64,000 bases of DNA from the NCBI GenBank assembly GCA_963704855.1, contig CAVPHY010000002.1, positions 806,001 through 870,000 of the forward strand. The letters run 5' to 3'. A program made the position numbers and the translations under genes. Positions 35,901 to 44,907 of the stretch are shown here, in pieces. Numbering within the stretch: the first letter of the stretch is position 1; every line of letters begins with the position of its first letter. This stretch comes from SZUA-36 sp963704855. Lineage in GTDB: Bacteria > Pseudomonadota > Gammaproteobacteria > Xanthomonadales > SZUA-36. The notes beneath the pieces were generated by a model that had not been told where the DNA came from, made no database searches, and saw only the letters and a list, made by a program, of their open reading frames with translations.

Positions 35901-36832
35901 TCACCCGAGAAGAATACCAGCATGTCGCCGTGGGCATCGATGCGGCTTAACCTGTGAACCGCCTGTGCAACCCCGGCGTAGAGGTCGCGACCCTTGGTGG
36001 GCTCCGCCACCCCGACGCCCTCGTCATCTTCATCCAGTGGCTGGTATTCAACTTTGACCGGGTAACTGCGGCCGGAAACCTCGATGATCGGGGCATCATT
36101 GAAATGGCTGGAAAACTTCTGTGTGTCGATGGTTGCCGATGTAATGATAATTCGCAGGTCGGGGCGGCGGCTTTGTAACTGCTTCAAATAACCCAGCAGG
36201 AAATCGATATTCAGGCTGCGCTCATGGGCCTCGTCAATGATGATCGTATCGTAGGCATTGAGGTTGCGGTCATGGTTGGTCTCGGCCAGCAGGATACCAT
36301 CGGTCATGAACTTGATGACACCGTCCCGATTCAGCTTTTCACGGAAGCGGACCTGGTAACCCACAACCTCACCCAACGGGCTGTTCAGCTCTTCCGCAAC
36401 CCGCTCGGCCATCGCCTGTGCAGCGATCCGGCGCGGTTGCGTACAGCCGATCAAACCGCGCACACCGCGCCCGGCCTGCATACACATTTTCGGAATCTGG
36501 GTGGTTTTACCTGAACCGGTCTCACCCGAGATAACCACGACGGGGTGTTCCCTTATCGCCGCTATGATTTCTTCACGCCGGTCAACGATCGGCAGTACTG
36601 GGTCATAGACCGGCTCAGGCAGTGATAGCTTACGCTGCTGACACTTCTGTGCGGAAATCGTGCAGCGGTCGATCAGCGACTCGAGGATGGAATCGACCGG
36701 TTTTCCTTTCTTAAGATACCCCCGGGCTGTTTTGATACGTTGCCGGCACCATGCAGCATCGGATTGCATGATGCCGTCGAGCAAACCTGCAATCTGATTG
36801 AGTATTTTGGCCGGTTTGATCGCAGTTCCCAT
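32918..36832 (-). CDS. hrpA: HrpA, DEAH-box RNA helicase
   Basis: This protein of 1304 residues has Walker A ISGETGSGKTTQIPK, IIDEAHERSLNIDFLLG and FFSGEREIQEA, the HrpA/DHX core, a helicase-associated domain and the long C-terminal part typical of HrpA (about 600 residues, including YFDPHWSRKQGRVLAWEQV). HrpA unwinds RNA and affects mRNA processing and stalled or collided ribosomes. The full length agrees with E. coli HrpA (1300). The gene starts at 36832, 117 bases from the divergent threonine aldolase gene. Confidence 0.95.
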   Translation of the reverse strand: MGTAIKPAKILNQIAGLLDGIMQSDAAWCRQRIKTARGYLKKGKPVDSILESLIDRCTISAQKCQQRKLSLPEPVYDPVLPIVDRREEIIAAIREHPVVVISGETGSGKTTQIPKMCMQAGRGVRGLIGCTQPRRIAAQAMAERVAEELNSPLGEVVGYQVRFREKLNRDGVIKFMTDGILLAETNHDRNLNAYDTIIIDEAHERSLNIDFLLGYLKQLQSRRPDLRIIITSATIDTQKFSSHFNDAPIIEVSGRSYPVKVEYQPLDEDDEGVGVAEPTKGRDLYAGVAQAVHRLSRIDAHGDMLVFFSGEREIQEAGDFLQKQNLRNTEILPLYARLPVAAQRRVFHPGAARRIILCTNVAETSLTVPRIRFVIDTGFARISRYSHRSRVQRLPIEAISQASANQRKGRCGRLGPGTCIRLYSEEDFNLRPEFTEPEILRTSLASVILLMLTTDLGAVEDFPFLDPPAPRMINDAYHLLFELGAIDADRQPLPLGRQLARWPLDVRLARMLIEGSRKACLHELIVLATAQSIQDPRERPLDAMAAADEAHGRFEDGNSDFMAFLRLWEYLKKQRKEKSSSQFRKLCKTEFLNWTRVNEWFDLNRQLYAQAREEKLPFSREAGAPEHIHQALLAGLLSHIGHKNPEDNSYMGPRSKTFYIFPGSGLFGKQPQWLMAAEIVETSKTYARSNAVIKPEWIEAQAAHLLKHHYFDPHWSRKQGRVLAWEQVALFGLVIVEKRRVNYSRINPAEAREIFISGALVRGELNTRSGFLENNQKVREEIEELEHKRRKHDVMADESVLFEFFDARIPEDVCDSISFEKWLKQLGESGRQQLYISHDILMQEHAGEAAAELYPDSIEVGVQSLPLSYQFKPGDAADGVTLTVPLERLNTLVEGQLQWLVPGLLRDKVIALIKNLPKPQRRALTPVPSFADAALERLQELYPAPLLPALAGALKAMTGIEVDASAFDEGQLPDYLRFRVQVVDGEGKIIAVSRNLSELQEQFGEKARRHFMDRLGTGHQRDNETDWVFDELPLSILTEDGSGQGVKAWPAIVDQGEAVGLRVFDTHDEAALEHHHGVLCLLALQLGSKLRDLRKHHGVSAAGLLAWSAAGSPESLVDGLLHSSLILAAGNRPVAIRDEAAFKAFLDSIRAELGPLFRRQSGYLNKTLKAWAEVSKQLDDSYYNRRPDVFNDMRTQLDDMLYEGFLLDLPPARLKHYPRYLEAMSIRLASVEEDPRRDAVRMQEIKPFWQQYLHLLEQGREYDENVDAYRWLLEEFRVSIFAQQLGTREKVSTKRLQQAWQKIR

Positions 36833-36949
36833 GGCCGTGCATTATCCCAGTGCTTCACATTGCCTTCCACCATTACACGACCAGCGACAAGCCAGCCAAG
36901 CCTGCCTATAATTCGAAGCATATTTAAAACCCTACAACCCGGAATCCTA

Positions 36950-37963
36950 ATGACTGCAAATTTCCGTAGTGACAACGAAACACCTGTTGCACCCGCCATC
37001 ATGCAGGCGATACTCGATGCCAACCAGGGCAACGCATGGGCTTATGCTGATGATGATTGGTCCAAGCGGCTTAACAAGGTATTTTCAGAACTGTTCCGGA
37101 CCGAGGCAGTCGTGCTGCCCGTGCCCACCGGCACGGTCGCCAACTCCATCGCGCTCGCGACCGTCACCCCGCCCTGGGGCAGTGTTTTTTGCCATAGCGG
37201 AGCGCATATATATGGTGACGAATGCGGCGCGCCCGAGTTTTTCGGGGATGGCCTAAGGCTGGTTCCCATTGCCGGCGAGAACGGCAAACTCGCACCCGCA
37301 GCCCTTGAACATGCCGTTCGCGCCAACGAGGGACACGGCGTTCACAGTTACAAGCCATCGGCCATGAGCCTGACACAGGCCACCGAAGCCGGAACCATCT
37401 ATTCGGTCGACGAGGTTCGGGCCCTGTGTAACTCCGCCCACGCACTGGGTATGAAAACCCATATGGACGGCGCCCGTTTTGGCAATGCCATCGCCAGCCT
37501 GGGTTGCCACCCGGCCGAAGTCACGGTCGAGGCCGGTATCGATATGCTCTCTTTCGGCGCCAGCAAAAACGGCTGCATGGCCGCCGAGGCGTTGGTCATT
37601 TTTAACCAGTCGCAATGGTATGAGACGGCAGAACGTCTGCGTAAACGTTCCGGCCACTTATTGAGCAAGATGCGTTATGTTTCCGCCCAGTTACTCGCTT
37701 ATGTTGAAAATGACCACTGGCTGGAAATGGCGGGGCATGCGAACCGGCAGGCCGCAAAATTCGCTGAAGCGGTGGAGCGCCATAGCGAAGCACGTCTGGA
37801 GTACCCGGTCCAGGCCAACGAAGTATTTCTGAACTGGACAAAGGAAGGATTTGATCACCTCAGCTCAAAGGGCATCCAGTTTGGCCTGTGGCCTGGCCGG
37901 GATGACCTGGCCGGTTTGTTTTTGGGCATTCGACCAGTGATGAGGAGGTTGAGTTATTGGTGA
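36950..37963 (+). CDS. ltaE: Low-specificity L-threonine aldolase (frameshift near 3' end)
   Basis: A PLP-dependent beta-eliminating lyase: FRSDNETPVAPAIMQAILDA at the start, VLPVPTGTVANSIAL, KTHMDGARFGNA and MLSFGASKNGC with the PLP lysine. It splits threonine to glycine and acetaldehyde. The family start is the ATG at 36950; the longer frame to 36740 overlaps hrpA and is rejected. After WPGRDDLA the frame becomes unlikely (GLFLGIRPVMRRLSYW). In the +1 frame it reads RFVFGHSTSDEEVELLVNSM and stops at 37977, the normal family C-terminus. Loss of one C from a CCC run at about 37910 would explain this. Confidence 0.88.
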   Translation: MTANFRSDNETPVAPAIMQAILDANQGNAWAYADDDWSKRLNKVFSELFRTEAVVLPVPTGTVANSIALATVTPPWGSVFCHSGAHIYGDECGAPEFFGDGLRLVPIAGENGKLAPAALEHAVRANEGHGVHSYKPSAMSLTQATEAGTIYSVDEVRALCNSAHALGMKTHMDGARFGNAIASLGCHPAEVTVEAGIDMLSFGASKNGCMAAEALVIFNQSQWYETAERLRKRSGHLLSKMRYVSAQLLAYVENDHWLEMAGHANRQAAKFAEAVERHSEARLEYPVQANEVFLNWTKEGFDHLSSKGIQFGLWPGRDDLAGLFLGIRPVMRRLSYW

Positions 37964-38082
37964 ATAGCATGGGGTAGCGACAGTTTTCTGCCTAATATGG
38001 TCCTTTTTAAACAGGTAGTACTCGTGAGAATTCTTATGTACTTTGAAATTGTTCGTAGAATTGATTGCGAGTAGATGTTGGA

Positions 38083-38649
38083 TCACCACGTTAAGGCCCT
38101 ATGGTTGCCTGGATGATTAAATGAATTTTCACGCAATACAGAAGCGAACTTGGCACTCAGTGCCACCCTGGACTTTGAACTGTCAGGAAAGATCAAGTTT
38201 CCATCTTTTACATGTGTAGTCACCATTGGCTTTGCTAAAACTGATGACTTCTGAAGTTTTGATTATTCTTATCCGGGCTGAACAATTCTAAACGTGGCCA
38301 TTTGATCATCTGATTCAAATGACGACTCTCAAGGCGCAGGCAAATACGCGGGCGAAATTTCCAGGTTCTGAGCAGTAACTCGATTAAATGGAATTAGTAA
38401 AAGATAGTCAGACCAATTTCCTTTGAACATTAAAACCGCATGCGCCGTCTTCTTTTAGATCTGCAAATATTGCGACGACTCAATACTCACCATTTACATT
38501 TGGGCAATCCGGATCCTGGTAATGTCGACTGCGAAATATTCCAATCCACGGGTGGATCGGCGTCGGAGGAATTTCCGTGGCAGTGCTGCGGAACACACCG
38601 GCCATGATCGACAGCGAAGGCTAAAGAGAATAGACTTACCCTTATCCAT
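38083..38649 (-). pseudogene. Shredded small secreted-protein gene (possible immunity or cargo gene)
   Basis: Upstream of the ATG at 38649 is AGGAGA with eight-base spacing, a good ribosome binding site. The start MDKGKSILFSL reads like a signal peptide that continues in another frame (AFAVDHGRCVPQHCHGN). Further protein-like stretches follow in alternating frames: PVDWNISQSTLPGSG, VVAIFADLKEDGACGFNVQ, NWSDYLLLIPFNRVTAQNL, SDDQMATFRIVQPG, and a final 47-codon frame (38083-38226) with KDGNLIFPDSSKSR and SVLRENSFNHPGNH. Read together they give one protein of about 180 residues with several indels and perhaps stops. I do not recognise the family. Its place after a Rhs toxin suggests an immunity or accessory protein, but that is inference. 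The gap from 37978 to 38082 holds nothing recognisable. Confidence 0.35.
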
Positions 38650-38684
38650 TAGTCAGCTCTCCTGAAAAAAAGGTGTCTCAATGA

Positions 38685-39539
38685 TCAGGTATTAAAGAAG
38701 GCAACACAATTGGACGTAGCTAGAAAGCACATTAATGGCATTGTCGGAATTCGACCTAACATCTGTCGGTGAAAACCTGAGAGAGTTTTACTGGTGCCAG
38801 TCGAGGTTGTAGAATACGGGCTGATTTAGGAAATCATGAACGCCCGCAAATCCTTCAACAATATGAGTCAGTAAGCCACCCGGTTTGTAACGCTTTCCGA
38901 AAACTCAGCCCTGTTCCACCCTGGAGACCACCCTAGCGGACTCGGTCTTCCGCCCAAGGGCTTTGAAACTTGATATATGCATTAAGCGCTTCAGTTTCCG
39001 ACCCACCACGATCCAGCGCTTTTTGCCCAGTTTCTGACCCAGTATTATATTCAAGTCGAGCCCCTCCAATTTTCCCTTCAATACCTCTGAGCCCGGGGCT
39101 TTCGCCAATTTGGCCAGGACGTTCCACGCGAGTGCTCGTATTGGTACTGACGTAAGTTGCACATTAATCGAAAGTGGCCGAAGATATCAGAGCACCAAAT
39201 ATCAGGCCATTTTGAATTTTCTCCCCATAGATTTCCGATGAAACTCCACTGGCCAGGCTATCGGCTGCAACTCGTTTTAGCAGAATAAGTGTTACCAAAA
39301 TGTCCAGCAACACCACCCATGATTGCACCTGAAAACGCGCCCATCACAGCCCCTTTTAGGCTGCCATCCAAAATAGCCCCTCCCACAAAACCCGCTGCTG
39401 CACCGCCAATTGCTGCTGAGCGTATAGCAGCAGTTGTTGCAACTCCCGCAGCAGTCGATGGCATCAGGCCCCAGCCCAGGCTGAAGCCGCACCAAAAGTG
39501 AAATAGGAAGCGACGGCGGCGACTATTAATGGACCCCAT
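38685..39539 (-). pseudogene. Frame-broken 3' tail of the Rhs toxin gene
   Basis: The toxin continues past the stop of the 1200-residue fragment in other frames. From 39500 to 39270 runs a glycine/alanine-rich pre-toxin segment (IGGAAAGFVGGAILDGSLKG, MGGVAG) seen in many Rhs proteins. The next frame gives ADSLASGVSSEIYGEKIQNG and ISSATFD. From 39127 to 38933 is RLEYNTGSETGQKALDRGG, and around 38830-38880 is KRYKPGGLLTHIVEGF with GVHDFLNQPVFYN, the type of end known from SpvB/Rhs proteins. Two TAA/TGA stops and at least two frame changes interrupt it. The apparent end is near 38685. The toxin activity cannot be assigned. Confidence 0.5.
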
Positions 39540-42500
39540 TTCTTGAGAAATTTTCCTATGCTGAAATAGCCACTCGGATCCGTGTAACTCAACGGGTTGT
39601 TCAGCACGTAGCTGTAGCGGTTCAGGCTTTGGCTGTTCTTGGGCGCCTGTACTATGGGGTCTGCCTGCAGGAACCTGCCCAATTTTGGATCGTAAATACG
39701 GCCGTTCATGTGGATGATACCGACCGAATCCACCTGTTCATGGCCTGTAAAGCCGCGCGTGGTGATCTGATTGAGTGGCGTGTACAGAAAGCTGGTCAAT
39801 GGGGTCTTCCAGTCTGCACCCTGACGTTCTCCAAACGCGCTGAAGTGCATGGTCGCGGTGATCAAGCCGGATGAATCCAGCACGCTATGAATCGAACCGA
39901 TGTGGTCTTTCAACAGGTAACTCAGCTGTTGTACGCCACTGGCAGGGTAAAAGTTTGCTATCGCTACTCCACCAAGATGACGTTTGAAGAAGGTACTGCC
40001 GTTCTCAGTGATGCGCTCGACGGAACCCAGGTAAAGCGTACTCTTTTTTAAACTGGTGCCATCAAAATCTTCCCTCTGGTAGCGGCTATTGCCGACACCA
40101 TAGGAAAACACTGCGCGGTTGGCGCCCTTGGCGATACTGTCCGGTTTGTCAAATACGGTATAGGTGATGGTTCGACCGCCGCCCGATACCTGGTTGCCAT
40201 TGGAATCGTAGCTGTAGCCTGTTCCACCGGCCCTGCTGACAGCGTGCGGCTGGGCAGCGTTGTACTGATAAGAGCCTACATCGGACTTGTAAATAATATT
40301 GCCGGCAGCATCGTAGACCATTGCCAGGGTTTGCGCTGTCGCACCGTTGTTGATGGATAGCCCCACACTCTTGAGCCGGTTGAGATCGTCATATTGAAAT
40401 ACTTCTTTCAGGTTGGTATTGACCGATAAATCATGCCTTTGGGTTAGATTACCCAATACGTCGAACAGGTAGTCCACATTCATCAGTTCCACACCGGAGG
40501 CATCAAATGCAGAGCGATTGATCAGCTGGCCTGTGTCAGCTTCATAGCTCGCGTATACATCCACGCCGTTGCCCAAACGCAAAGCGGTGACGTTACCGCG
40601 GGCATCCATGGACTGAATGTCCTGGTATACCGTGCCGGAAAGCCCTTCGCGGGCCTCTCTTATCTTGCTGACATAGCCGTTTTTATATTCATAACGCAAG
40701 CCGTGATCGTCACCGGATGCGTCAAACTGCTGAAATACCCGGCTGTACTGGTCATAGGTCGTTTGCTGAACAAACTGTTCCGCACCGATGGTCGTAGTGA
40801 CCAGATCGCTGCGCCCATAGCCGTCATAGGTGAACTCTTTTTTGTGCAATACTGCACCCGACGAACCACTTCGATAGGTCACCGAAACAGGCTGGCCTTT
40901 GCCCGGACTGTCGGTCGAATAGGCGCTCGATTCACGGTTGAGGGTGGTAAAAAAAGCATCCGCGAGGCTGGACACGCCGGTGAGTTCCCGGCGTTCGGTA
41001 AGCCTGCCCAAAGCGTCGTAGGTGAAATCGATCGCCTGGTTCTTGCTGTCCAGTTGGCGGCGTAGCTCACCAAGGGCGTTATAAGCATATTGCCAATGGC
41101 CTTTATCCGGGTCATTCATTGCGGTTTTACGTCCGGCAATGTCATAGGTCATCGTGACGCTTTCGCTATCCGCACCGGTCACCCTTGATAGGTTGCCAAG
41201 CGCATCGTATTCATAGCTGACCAAACCGCACTGGTCGTCGTATACCGCCTCGGTTTCCCCTTTAACATTTCTTATCTCAACGCGCTTCTGATTCAGCCCG
41301 TTGCTGATGAGCGTTACGCGTGGTGCCGCCGCAACACATTGATTAGCGGCAAGGCCATCGTAATCCTGCGAGAGATCATCACCACCGGCGCTTATTACAC
41401 CGGTAATCCGTCCCAGGTCATCATAGCCGGTGAAGTTCCAATGGCGGGTGGCCCCGGCGAAATAGGGCTCGGATATCCTTGAGATCCGACCGGACGCATC
41501 GTAGTACTGATCTGTGTAGATATAGGAACCATCCAGCCCTTCTACAGCGGTGCGGGATTTGCGGCCCGTAAGATCATAGCAATGGACCTGGGCCGCACCA
41601 CCGCCGCTTGTAGTCACAGTATGGTAAGCCGTCTCAAGCGGGCAATTATTGCCTGTCCCGCTGTAATTCCTTATCTTGCTCCAGGCGCCGGTTTCGGTGA
41701 AGCTTGCGAATGGTTTTCCCATGTGATCTGCGGCAGCGATGGTAAGAACACCATCGATGTTTTCCACTTCAAGTGGATTCCCGAACACATCCCGGGCATT
41801 TGTTTTTTGGGTAACGTGGTTGAAAGTATTCAGGCTTTCGGTGACAAACCTTCCTAAGCTGTCATACCGCTCTTTCGATTTACGTGCAGGCATATTGGCG
41901 CCAGTTACCGTTGTCTGCGTACGATTGCCGAATTTATCAAGCAGGTAATCGGTCGTGACCCTGAGATCGTTACTGTATGGATCAGTAATTTCCTGGTTCA
42001 GGATACCGGATACAGATTCGTAGGCAAAACGGGACTGACGGGTGATCGATGGCTTGCCTGCTCGTGAAAACGTTACGCTGCTCGCTGAAAGCTGACCGAT
42101 GCGCCAGTTACTCTCGTTGATGGACCAGGTGTTGCTCGTCGTCTCGCGGGCGAAAATGCTCCCGTTTGTGGCGTAGATTGAAGTGCTTGTATAAGTTTCA
42201 TTGCCATACGCGTCGTAGAAATTGCTGACCAGTTGCTTGCTGTCAAAGCTGCCCTGGAGTGTATAGCGGAGCTCTATGGAACCGGTTACATGTTGAAATA
42301 TTGCGTTGCCTGTGGTGCTTCGTGACGCCCATTGGTTTAATACATAACCGAGAGGTGTACCGCTCACCCCTGTCGGGAAAGATGTCGAACTGCTGACCGT
42401 TCCCCAGTTATTGGGATCATTTGTCGAAGTATCGCTGACCGGGCTGAACCTTGAACCGGCTGCGTTTGAAACACGGGTGGTATCAAGCAGCATACCTATG

Positions 42501-43066
42501 AATGGAAAGTCCTGCCGGTATCGGCTGTTGGTTCGGATTTTCGTTTGCGGATCATAGGAAATCACTTCGCCGAAACCGAGGAAACCACGTCCGCCCGCCT
42601 GTAACTTGGCGCCGACATAGTGATACTGAACCTCGCTGCTCGCATCCGGATCGTTAAAAACCGGCGCACTGTTTTGCACCCGACTCACCACATAGACCGG
42701 TGCGATCATGTCGTATACCGCCGAGCCTTGACCCCAGTCCGCGTTAACTGAGTCAATCATCCGTGTGTAAACACTACCATCGGTCAGCGGCTTATAAACA
42801 ATTTTCGTTTCCGCACCAAAACCGTTTGTAATCGAAGTGATCACATTAGCGGGTGCCACGGCGCGACTGCCGTTGACGTTCATGCCCTTGCGTATTGATG
42901 CGGAGAGGATTTCGCCGTTTTTGTTGTTGTTGATTAGCAACTGGTCGGTTTTGCCATCGCCGTTAAAATCAGCAAATATGCTGGAATCATTTTCTATCGG
43001 GTCTACACCCTCACCCCCGACATTGCCCGCCGGCACCAAGCGTATTACTGACTGCCGCAAATGCAC
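39464..43066 (-). CDS. RHS/YD-repeat fragment of the polymorphic toxin (major shell part)
   Basis: This 1200-residue open frame contains many YD repeats (YDALGRLTERRELTG, YDIAGRKTAMNDPDKGHW, YEYDALGNLSRVTG) that build the Rhs cocoon. It ends with the Rhs core motif: DHIGSIHSVLD, then GRIYDPKLGRFLQADPIVQ, LNRYSYVLNNPLSYTDPSGY, followed by the variable C-terminal region (FSIGKFLKKWGPLIVAA). The start at 43066 is not natural: sequence like VGGEGVDPIENDSSIFADFN continues an FG-GAP region from the preceding fragment, so a frame change lies near 43020-43030. It ends early at 39464 (SAWAGA) where the next frame continues with a Gly-rich segment. A secreted or contact-delivered toxin is the known role of this architecture. 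Confidence 0.85.
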   Translation of the reverse strand: MHLRQSVIRLVPAGNVGGEGVDPIENDSSIFADFNGDGKTDQLLINNNKNGEILSASIRKGMNVNGSRAVAPANVITSITNGFGAETKIVYKPLTDGSVYTRMIDSVNADWGQGSAVYDMIAPVYVVSRVQNSAPVFNDPDASSEVQYHYVGAKLQAGGRGFLGFGEVISYDPQTKIRTNSRYRQDFPFIGMLLDTTRVSNAAGSRFSPVSDTSTNDPNNWGTVSSSTSFPTGVSGTPLGYVLNQWASRSTTGNAIFQHVTGSIELRYTLQGSFDSKQLVSNFYDAYGNETYTSTSIYATNGSIFARETTSNTWSINESNWRIGQLSASSVTFSRAGKPSITRQSRFAYESVSGILNQEITDPYSNDLRVTTDYLLDKFGNRTQTTVTGANMPARKSKERYDSLGRFVTESLNTFNHVTQKTNARDVFGNPLEVENIDGVLTIAAADHMGKPFASFTETGAWSKIRNYSGTGNNCPLETAYHTVTTSGGGAAQVHCYDLTGRKSRTAVEGLDGSYIYTDQYYDASGRISRISEPYFAGATRHWNFTGYDDLGRITGVISAGGDDLSQDYDGLAANQCVAAAPRVTLISNGLNQKRVEIRNVKGETEAVYDDQCGLVSYEYDALGNLSRVTGADSESVTMTYDIAGRKTAMNDPDKGHWQYAYNALGELRRQLDSKNQAIDFTYDALGRLTERRELTGVSSLADAFFTTLNRESSAYSTDSPGKGQPVSVTYRSGSSGAVLHKKEFTYDGYGRSDLVTTTIGAEQFVQQTTYDQYSRVFQQFDASGDDHGLRYEYKNGYVSKIREAREGLSGTVYQDIQSMDARGNVTALRLGNGVDVYASYEADTGQLINRSAFDASGVELMNVDYLFDVLGNLTQRHDLSVNTNLKEVFQYDDLNRLKSVGLSINNGATAQTLAMVYDAAGNIIYKSDVGSYQYNAAQPHAVSRAGGTGYSYDSNGNQVSGGGRTITYTVFDKPDSIAKGANRAVFSYGVGNSRYQREDFDGTSLKKSTLYLGSVERITENGSTFFKRHLGGVAIANFYPASGVQQLSYLLKDHIGSIHSVLDSSGLITATMHFSAFGERQGADWKTPLTSFLYTPLNQITTRGFTGHEQVDSVGIIHMNGRIYDPKLGRFLQADPIVQAPKNSQSLNRYSYVLNNPLSYTDPSGYFSIGKFLKKWGPLIVAAVASYFTFGAASAWAGA

Positions 43067-43571
43067 GACCGAAGTGGTTCTGATTTATCAGCCACCGGGC
43101 ATTGGCATTGAGTATGCCGGAAGGGTAGATCAAATCGGGATATGAATCACCGTTCCAGTCTTCGAAGCGTGCCAGCTTGTTGGTGCCTTCGGGCACCTGG
43201 CCAATCAGTTCGGCAGCGCTAAACCCCTTGCCGGTATTGAGCCGGAAGTACCAGTATCCACGCGTATCACCCCAGGCGAGATCAGCCAGGCCATCGGTAT
43301 TGATATCGACCGGCCATACATGGCCGCTGCGGGGCAGGCCGTCATAATCCGAATCCTGGCAAACAATTGCCAGGGTGCAGTCATCACCCACTGCCACGAT
43401 ACTGTGACGGGTGAAGGCATTCTGGCCGTTGGATTCCATCAGCACCCAGAAGGAGGCAAACCTGTATTCATAGACCGGGTCCAAATCACTGCCGGAGCCA
43501 CTTCCGGAACCAGTACCCGCCGGTGGCGGGCAGTTTGAAACGCATCGGCGATAGTTGCGCCACACTTTCAA
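43011..43571 (-). CDS. FG-GAP/VCBS fragment of the Rhs toxin
   Basis: A 186-residue piece with FG-GAP-like calcium-binding repeats (HVWPVDINTDGLADLAWGDT, RFEDWNGDSYPDLIYPSG) from the middle part of the SpvB-Rhs protein. The true reading continues upstream in the same frame to about 43790 (NETAAGGSPAFSASIEVDV and DFNGDGAVDLLLKVW), so the frame is really one piece from about 43790 to 43030. At the end it shifts into the 39464-43066 frame. Confidence 0.7.
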   Translation of the reverse strand: MKVWRNYRRCVSNCPPPAGTGSGSGSGSDLDPVYEYRFASFWVLMESNGQNAFTRHSIVAVGDDCTLAIVCQDSDYDGLPRSGHVWPVDINTDGLADLAWGDTRGYWYFRLNTGKGFSAAELIGQVPEGTNKLARFEDWNGDSYPDLIYPSGILNANARWLINQNHFGRAFAAVSNTLGAGGQCRG

Positions 43572-43779
43572 CAGCAGGTCAACTGCACCATCTCCATTGA
43601 AATCAAATATTCGGGCATCGGGGATTTCATGTTCTCCAAAGTCGTCGGTGATCCACTCGAAAAAAGGCGGCCTGATATCGATATCCCAGACCCGGGAGTT
43701 ATCGAACGGAAACAGGTCCGTATTGGCGACATCAACCTCAATCGACGCTGAAAAGGCCGGACTGCCACCGGCTGCGGTT

Positions 43780-44907
43780 TCATTTAAGCAGCACCGTTAA
43801 CTGCCAGGTCTCACCGTACACATCGGTATGCGCATGCAGGATGTCGCTTAAACCATCACCGTTAAAATCCATCACCTGGAAGCGTGATTCCAGTTCCTCA
43901 TCAGCCAGGAAAAAGCGATGCCCGGGGTTCAGCCGGTGTTCGGCAGAAAAGCCATTGCCATCCGAGATCAACGCGACCCACGTATAGTCCTTGGAGTTTC
44001 TCTCGTAGTCAGCGTAGATGACGTCCTGTATTCCATCGGAGTTGATATCAATGGCCAATACCCGGGGCGGGCTACCATCCGCTTTTTCAGGTAGTTCATG
44101 GCTTGTCGTCCATCCGGTGAAACTGCCACTGGCGGTCGCTTCGGAGACGTATAAAAAATAGTTCCCCCTTTTGAGCTTTGTATAAAGCAGATCCGGTCTG
44201 CCGTCACCACTGACATCTGCCAGCAGCAGGCCTGCCAATGTCGATCTTGGCAATAGTCCATTTTGTACCGTTCCGAACAAGTCTATTTTTGACTCACTCT
44301 TCAACCAGCCAAAACGTGTGGGCTGATAGCAAATGCTGCGACTGACGGACCGGCATTCGGTCAGGCTGGTCAGTATGTTTCGCCCTACCCCGTCCTGCTC
44401 GTAACTGAGCTCATAAAAACGCAGGTCCTCCAGCGGGCTGCCCGCATTGAGCCGCCCCTGAGAGCGTATGCTTTGCAGCAACTGGCGCTGTTCCACCTGA
44501 ACACCCGCAAAGTAGCTGTAAGCCAGATCCTCCGCGGAACTACGTTCACGATACGCGAAAGACAGGCGTGCACTCGGCGAGGTACCGGCACGGGTATTGC
44601 CGGTGTAGTCAATTGCCTGTAATACGAAGGCGACCGGACCCGTGCCGTTTCTCAAGATAACTGTAAAGAATGTAGTTGCCGGCACGGTCCTCAAAGCGGT
44701 TCTGCGCCCAGGTAGATACGCTTGCCGGGTTGGCGGCGCCACGGGCCTCGATGCGGGAATCGGAGCTGTTGCCATACTCGAGCACCGAGCCGTCCTTGCG
44801 TTCCACCTTGAACCAGGCCGGGCCGTTGCCGGCCATACCGTAGGAGGTGATGCGGGCGAAACTGTCGATTTCCGTGCGGTAGCGGGTTCCGTTCTTACCG
44901 TATTCAC
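43780..44907 (-). CDS. SpvB/FG-GAP fragment of the Rhs toxin
   Basis: The useful part starts at about 44655 with GTGPVAFVLQAIDYTGNT, continuing the SpvB domain of the upstream fragment; the first 85 codons overlap that fragment and look out of frame. Next come FG-GAP units (LLADVSGDGRPDLLYTKLK, DINSDGIQDVIYADY, DFNGDGLSDILHAHTDV). It ends at TWQLTVLLK followed by TAA; removing one A from the AAA at about 43793 continues the protein into NETAAGGSPAF. This is one of the clearest homopolymer-type indels here. Confidence 0.75.
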   Translation of the reverse strand: MNTVRTEPATARKSTVSPASPPTVWPATARPGSRWNARTARCSSMATAPIPASRPVAPPTRQAYLPGRRTALRTVPATTFFTVILRNGTGPVAFVLQAIDYTGNTRAGTSPSARLSFAYRERSSAEDLAYSYFAGVQVEQRQLLQSIRSQGRLNAGSPLEDLRFYELSYEQDGVGRNILTSLTECRSVSRSICYQPTRFGWLKSESKIDLFGTVQNGLLPRSTLAGLLLADVSGDGRPDLLYTKLKRGNYFLYVSEATASGSFTGWTTSHELPEKADGSPPRVLAIDINSDGIQDVIYADYERNSKDYTWVALISDGNGFSAEHRLNPGHRFFLADEELESRFQVMDFNGDGLSDILHAHTDVYGETWQLTVLLK

